A DNA stretch of 64,000 nt, from assembly GCF_039545055.1 (NCBI RefSeq), contig NZ_BAABRP010000002.1, forward strand, positions 18,501 to 82,500, written 5' to 3'. Position numbers and translations under genes: made by a program. Below the pieces are notes generated by a model. That model was not told the DNA's origin, searched no databases, and saw nothing but the letters and a program-made list of their open reading frames with translations. Positions 55,431 to 64,000 of this stretch are shown piece after piece. Numbering within the stretch: the stretch's first letter is position 1; each line of letters begins with the position of its first letter. Origin of the DNA: Deinococcus carri. Lineage in GTDB: Bacteria; Deinococcota; Deinococci; Deinococcales; Deinococcaceae.

Positions 55431-55456
55431 GGGGACCCGCGTGCTGAGCGGGCCCC
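55431..55456 (+). terminator. hairpin terminator after the Csp gene
   Basis: GGGG-A-CCCGC and GCGGG-C-CCC arms (55431-55440 and 55448-55456) form a stem with one mismatch and a 7-nt loop. The following GCTTTATT is part of promoter P4, so terminator and promoter are packed together. Confidence 0.55.
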
Positions 55457-55458
55457 CG

Positions 55459-55491
55459 CTTTATTGAAGTTGAACAGAGGGACGCTACCTT
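55459..55491 (+). promoter_or_regulatory. copper-type promoter P4 (SHOCT-copCD operon)
   Basis: CTTTATTGAAGTTGAACAG (55459-55477) contains -35 TTGAAG (55464-55469); a 16-bp spacer and -10 TACCTT (55486-55491) follow. The first 19 bp are identical to P2. Confidence 0.8.
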
Positions 55492-55532
55492 GCCCTCAGC
55501 AGCGTGACGACCTGTGTGCGTGGGAGTGACCA

Positions 55533-55754
55533 GTGATGATGGGAATGATGGGATGTGGCGGCGGCATGCTGCTGAGCCTGCTGCTGTGGGTGGCGGTCAT
55601 CGCGGCCGTGATGTACCTGGTGGCGCGCCTCACTCGCGATGGCCGCCGCGGAGACGAGCGGGACCCGGCATGGGAGCTGGCGCGTGAGCGCTTCGCGCGG
55701 GGCGAGATCACCGCGGAGGAACTTGACGTTCTGGAGCGCCGCCTCCGCCCGTGA
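55533..55754 (+). CDS. SHOCT-domain small membrane protein (73 aa)
   Basis: A Met/Gly/Cys start (MMMGMMGCGGGM), one helix (LLSLLLWVAVIAAVMYLVA) and a C-terminal SHOCT motif (ELARERFARGEITAEELDVL). SHOCT domains are short oligomerisation segments on many bacterial membrane proteins; this type is frequent beside copper genes. It is the first gene after promoter P4. Its stop overlaps the CopC-CopD start by 4 bp. The Met-rich N-terminus might bind copper, but a structural role is as likely. Confidence 0.85.
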   Translation: MMMGMMGCGGGMLLSLLLWVAVIAAVMYLVARLTRDGRRGDERDPAWELARERFARGEITAEELDVLERRLRP

Positions 55755-57661
55755 CCCAGCGCCCTGACCGCCTGGCGCGGCTGGTTCGGGCCTTCCTCGT
55801 GGTGCTGGGCCTCACCTGGCTTTCCGGGGCCGCCGCGCATGCTTTCCTGGTCAACACCCTCCCGCGCGCCGGGGCGCGCTTCGCCGAGGCACCCAGCCAG
55901 CTCGCGTTGCAGTTCAGCGAACCGGTGAGCCTCCACTCGGCGCAGATCCGCGTCCGTGCGCTGAACGGGAAGCCCCGGGACATACCGGATCTGCGTACCG
56001 GGGCAGACGGGCGCAACCTGCTCGCGGCGCTCCCCCCCCTGGAAAGCGGGGTGTACGTCGTGTCCTGGAAGGTGGTGGCGGGGGACGGGCACCTGTCCAG
56101 CGGGGAGTTCGCGTTCGGTGTGGGCGCCCAGGGCGCGATTCCCGGGGTGCAGGACAACGTGGATACCCTGCCGCTGCCCTGGGTGGTCGGGAGCGCGCTG
56201 GTGCTGCTCGGGCTCACCGTCTCGCTGGGCGGGTGGGTCAGCGAGCGGTTCGTGTGGCGCAGGCAGGCGGTGCCGCACGCCTGGATCGGCGCGGGCGCTG
56301 GCCTGGCGGCCCTGGGGAGCGCGATGCATCTCGTCTCCCTGATGGCCAGCAGCCCGAGTGGCGTGATCCTGGATAGCGGCCCTGGCGTCGCGGCCGTTCT
56401 GGCCTTGCTCGCCTTCCTCACGAGTGCCTTCCTGGCGCGAGGACGGTCCCGTGCATGGGTGGGCTTCCCCCTGGTGGGCGGGGCACTGGCCGTCGGTTGG
56501 CAGGGGCATCTGGGCACCGCGGAAAGCTTCTGGTTCACACCCCTCGGCCTGGCGCACCTGCTGCTCGCCGCTGTGTGGGTGGGGGCCCTGGTGCATCTCG
56601 CGCAGGTGCTGCGGTCCGGGAGGGGCGGGTGGACGGACGGCCTCAGGCGCGGGGCCGGACGGTACGCGGGTCTGGCCGCCTGGACGGTCCTGCCGCTCCT
56701 GCTGCTGGGCGGCGTCCTCGCCTGGCCGAAGTTCGCCGTCCCCGCCGAATTGTGGACGACCCGGTACGGGCAGCTGCTGCTCGCCAAGGTCGCGCTGGTC
56801 CTCCTCGCCCTGGGGCTCGCCCTGCTGGCCCGCATGAGGGCGATGCCGGCCCGGACGTCGGGTCCCTCGCACCTCTCCCGGCTCGTCCCCGCGGAAGGCC
56901 TCGCGCTGCTGGGCGTCCTGGTCCTCAGCGCAGGGCTGGTGAACGCCACCCCGCCGCAGGCCCTCACGGCCGCGAACGTCCTGAGCGCGCCTCCCCCGGC
57001 CGGGCCCGCGGTGCACGCGGCCGACCAGATCGGGTTCCTGAGCGTGTACGTCACGGCCGTCGAGGGAGAGCTGCGGGTGCAGGTCGCGCAACCCACCGGA
57101 AAGCCGGGCGAGAGGACGCGCGTCCGGGTGAACGGCAAGGGACCGGCTGGAAGCTTCACGCTGTACCCGCGTTCCTGCGGCCGCGGGTGCTTCCGCGCAC
57201 CCTACGAGTGGCAGAACGGGGAAACGACCGTCCGCGTGAAGGCCACGGACCCCGAGTGGCCGGGGGGGACGGCCGAGGTGAAGTTGCGCTGGCCGCCCGG
57301 CCCGAATCAGGCGCAGTGGCTCGCTCGGGTTGTGCAGGCGATGCAAGCCGCGGGAACCTTCCTGGTGACCGAGCAGGCGCTGGGTGGCCTGGACACGTCT
57401 CCCCACACCTTTCCTCTGACGGCCGACACGCTGGCCGCGACGGACATCTACATGGGCGGCGGTGCCGAGGATGTGCGCGTAGTTGGCCGTGACGAACAGG
57501 GCAACAGCATCCTGTCCCTGTTTGTTCCCGGGTCGAGCATCTGGTACGAGTTGCACGTGGACCGGGAAAACCGCATCCGGCAGGAACGCGTGATCGCACC
57601 AGCGTACGCTGTACAGCGGACCATAGAGTACCCGAGCCCGCAGAAAGGAAGCCAGCCTTGA
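55751..57661 (+). CDS. CopC-CopD fusion copper-transport protein
   Basis: A 636-aa protein. A signal peptide ends at about residue 29 (SGAAAHA), placing His at the mature N-terminus as in CopC. The CopC domain (30-125) has LVNTLPRAGARFAEAPSQLA, LQFSEPV and VVAGDGHLSSGEFAFGV, with the Cu(II)-type DGH. A CopD membrane domain with about eight helices follows (140-400). A C-terminal external domain of about 220 residues (PRSCGRGCFRAPYEWQNGET onward) is not part of standard CopCD and has two Cys. It should bring copper across or handle periplasmic copper. GTG start, 4-bp overlap with the SHOCT gene. Confidence 0.92.
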   Translation: MTQRPDRLARLVRAFLVVLGLTWLSGAAAHAFLVNTLPRAGARFAEAPSQLALQFSEPVSLHSAQIRVRALNGKPRDIPDLRTGADGRNLLAALPPLESGVYVVSWKVVAGDGHLSSGEFAFGVGAQGAIPGVQDNVDTLPLPWVVGSALVLLGLTVSLGGWVSERFVWRRQAVPHAWIGAGAGLAALGSAMHLVSLMASSPSGVILDSGPGVAAVLALLAFLTSAFLARGRSRAWVGFPLVGGALAVGWQGHLGTAESFWFTPLGLAHLLLAAVWVGALVHLAQVLRSGRGGWTDGLRRGAGRYAGLAAWTVLPLLLLGGVLAWPKFAVPAELWTTRYGQLLLAKVALVLLALGLALLARMRAMPARTSGPSHLSRLVPAEGLALLGVLVLSAGLVNATPPQALTAANVLSAPPPAGPAVHAADQIGFLSVYVTAVEGELRVQVAQPTGKPGERTRVRVNGKGPAGSFTLYPRSCGRGCFRAPYEWQNGETTVRVKATDPEWPGGTAEVKLRWPPGPNQAQWLARVVQAMQAAGTFLVTEQALGGLDTSPHTFPLTADTLAATDIYMGGGAEDVRVVGRDEQGNSILSLFVPGSSIWYELHVDRENRIRQERVIAPAYAVQRTIEYPSPQKGSQP

Positions 57662-58131
57662 CCCACCGCGCTTACGCCTTCACCGACCCGCGCATTCCGC
57701 TGGCCGCGGGTCTCTCCATGCTGGCGGCCGTCCTCCACGGGGGCGTGACCGGCGCGCACTTTACCGAGTGGTTCGGCTACGGCCTGTTCTTCCTGGTGGC
57801 CACCGCCACGCAGTTCGTGTGGGGCGGCTTCCTGCTGCTGCGCTCCTTCGAAACGAAAGCGGCGCAGAGTGACCCTTTCCCGCGGGTGGGCAGCAGCCGT
57901 CTGGAGGTGCCGTACTACGGGGCGGGTGTGGTGGGCAACCTCCTGATCGCCGGGATGTACGTCGTCACCCGCACGGTCGGGATTCCTTTCTTCGGCCCGG
58001 AGGCGGGCGAGATCGAGGGTTGGGATGCCTTCGGGTTAACCACCACTGGACTGGAGCTGCTGCTCGTGGCGCTCCTGCTCGTGATGCTCAGGTACCGGCG
58101 CTTCATGCAGGGGGAGGGGGCGCTGCGGTGA
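57658..58131 (+). CDS. integral membrane protein of the copCD operon (157 aa)
   Basis: About four helices (residues 13-30, 38-60, 87-106, 126-147) and no signal peptide. The protein begins MTHRAYAFTDPRIPLAAGLS and has HGGVTGAHFTEWFGYGLFFL, with two His that could bind metal or haem. I do not recognise a family. The TTG start overlaps the CopC-CopD stop by 4 bp, so it belongs to the operon of P4 and may assist CopCD. Confidence 0.65.
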   Translation: MTHRAYAFTDPRIPLAAGLSMLAAVLHGGVTGAHFTEWFGYGLFFLVATATQFVWGGFLLLRSFETKAAQSDPFPRVGSSRLEVPYYGAGVVGNLLIAGMYVVTRTVGIPFFGPEAGEIEGWDAFGLTTTGLELLLVALLLVMLRYRRFMQGEGALR

Positions 58132-58255
58132 GGGCCACGGTTGAGGTGGCCAGGCTCTCAACCACGTTCTGTTCTTCGCGTGGCGGTTGGCCCCGCAGGG
58201 ACAGTGCCCAACGCCGGCCGTACGGTCACCCGTTCATACCGTCACCGAGCATGGC

Positions 58256-58287
58256 TTTACAGGAACTTAACGGCCTGCCGTTAGCCT
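58256..58287 (+). promoter_or_regulatory. TTTACAG direct-repeat box F (upstream of two-component operon 3)
   Basis: TTTACAG (58256-58262), N4, TTAACGG (58267-58273), N8, TAGCCT (58282-58287). The first heptamer is perfect and the second has 5 of 7 matches; period and -10 distance are exact. It could make regulator 3 (58663) autoregulated. Confidence 0.6.
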
Positions 58288-58297
58288 CACGCTGGAG

Positions 58298-58662
58298 GTG
58301 AGTGTCTTGTCCCAAAAGAGCCTGGCCACCGTTGTCCTGGGCAACGCCGGGATTCTCGCAGCTCAACAACCACAAGTGGGGCAGGGAAACAAAGAACCGG
58401 CCGGGCAGACGATGAACATCAGGAGCAGTCTGAGGATCAGTCACCAGGCTGCAACCTGGGTTGCGTGGTTAAGGGCGGTCCTCCCCCGACGAGGGGTGAC
58501 CGCCGGACCTGAGCCGCTGGGCGGGCCGGGCCGGGCTGCAACGGTAAAGCCGCGTCGGACGTTGCGGTCCCGGCCAGAGCCGGAGAATGGGCCACCCCAT
58601 GAGCGTGCCAAGCAAGGTGAACGCCATCAGAAGCGGGACCGGCCCGTTGACCTGGAGGCCCA

Positions 58663-58678
<16 letters not shown>
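58298..58678 (+). CDS. uncertain short ORF between box F and regulator 3
   Basis: The frame opens with GTG, 10 nt after the -10 of box F and with GGAG close by. It reads MSVLSQKSLATVVLGNAGIL then AAQQPQVGQGN, which looks like a signal peptide. Beyond about residue 55 the composition becomes Arg/Pro/Gly-rich and shadow-like, and the end overlaps the regulator 3 start by 16 bp. It may be a decayed secreted-protein gene, or only the leader of the two-component operon. Confidence 0.35.
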
Positions 58679-60440
<1,762 letters not shown>

Positions 60441-60714
60441 AGGGGCAGATGCGGGGCCAGCAGAAGGGTGAGGGCCGCGTTCCGACCTCACCCGCTTCAC
60501 TCAGGACTGGCACAGGCGTGCCGCCGTTTGCTTGAGCTGAGGTGCAGGTGCAGGACCGGGTCAAGCCTGTGGGGACCGGACGGCTGGAACTGACCCACCA
60601 AGCTGGCCACCAGGCAACGTGATGCGGGCTTGTGCCGTGCGAACGAGAGTGCCGGGGTCTCCTGCCGGGTTCGGTCGATCAGGCCCGGCAGTCTCTTCCC
60701 GCCTGCCACTGGCC

Positions 60715-62120
<1,406 letters not shown>

Positions 62121-62156
62121 GGGTGGGCCTTTCTTCCAGGCAGGAGAACTTGGGCT

Positions 62157-63998
<1,842 letters not shown>

Positions 63999-64000
63999 CA

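Noticed and set aside
55496..57556. Long minus-strand frames opposite copCD
   Set aside because: They mirror the codon pattern of the CopC-CopD gene and contain no motif.

Overview
The window looks like part of an accessory replicon (plasmid, megaplasmid or secondary chromosome) of a Deinococcus-like bacterium. The reasons are its high GC content, the many start codons lying 5-7 nt downstream of a TANNNT/CANNNT -10 hexamer (the leaderless layout typical of Deinococcus-Thermus), and gene families common in that group. No rRNA, tRNA, CRISPR array or intact transposase was seen. The genus call is inference from these features, not from a search.

Layout. 1-5.4 kb: a truncated BTAD-type regulator, a type III polyketide synthase, an SSB-like two-OB-fold protein and several hypotheticals. 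5.7-11.3 kb: cell-envelope genes (secreted C39-like peptidase, class B penicillin-binding protein, apolipoprotein N-acyltransferase) and a broken flavoprotein. 11.8-17.3 kb: an iron operon (secreted partner, FTR1 permease, hydantoinase/oxoprolinase-like protein, small membrane protein, TetR). 17.3-25 kb: a broken MATE pump, two CDF transporters, a ZIP-like transporter, and a four-gene operon (CzrA-like ArsR, MFS, CDF, LmbE deacetylase) in which neighbouring genes overlap by 4 bp. 25-30.7 kb: a 5'-nucleotidase lipoprotein, a RelA/SpoT-fold protein with a small overlapping partner, and a Ser/Thr kinase-TPR pair. 30.8-39.5 kb: two two-component systems, Lgt, DUF305, two LysM-M23 peptidases, TlpA and DUF3105. 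40.4-42.5 kb: Met-rich secreted protein, CBS protein, methyltransferase and membrane protein. 42.6-46.6 kb: a partly decayed arsenic module bounded by 70-bp inverted repeats. 46.7-49.3 kb: an ABC exporter. 49.3-64 kb: a large copper island (MerR, CcdA-like, DUF2933, CopA, cupredoxin, Csp-like storage protein, SHOCT, CopC-CopD, a third two-component system, a His-rich membrane protein, and a second Cu ATPase running off the edge).

Two shared regulatory codes link these regions. (1) A direct repeat TTTACAG-N4-TTTACAG placed exactly 8 bp upstream of a YANNNT -10 box precedes lgt, the DUF305 gene, a LysM-M23 gene, the DUF3105-tlpA operon and the C39 peptidase gene. Weaker copies precede a TlpA-like gene and the third two-component operon. 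This is the geometry of an OmpR/PhoB-class response-regulator box and suggests an envelope/redox regulon, perhaps controlled by the regulator at 58.7 kb. (2) A CTTTATTGAAG(T/C)TGAACA element forming the -35 region, with an exact 16-bp spacer to the -10, drives copA, the SHOCT-copCD operon, the DUF2933-YCF48-CcdA operon and a Met-rich secreted protein. This is a likely copper regulon.

The region shows turnover. A flavoprotein, a MATE pump and arsB are frameshifted. A thioredoxin reductase, an MFS gene and a membrane protein survive only as fragments in and around the arsenic module.
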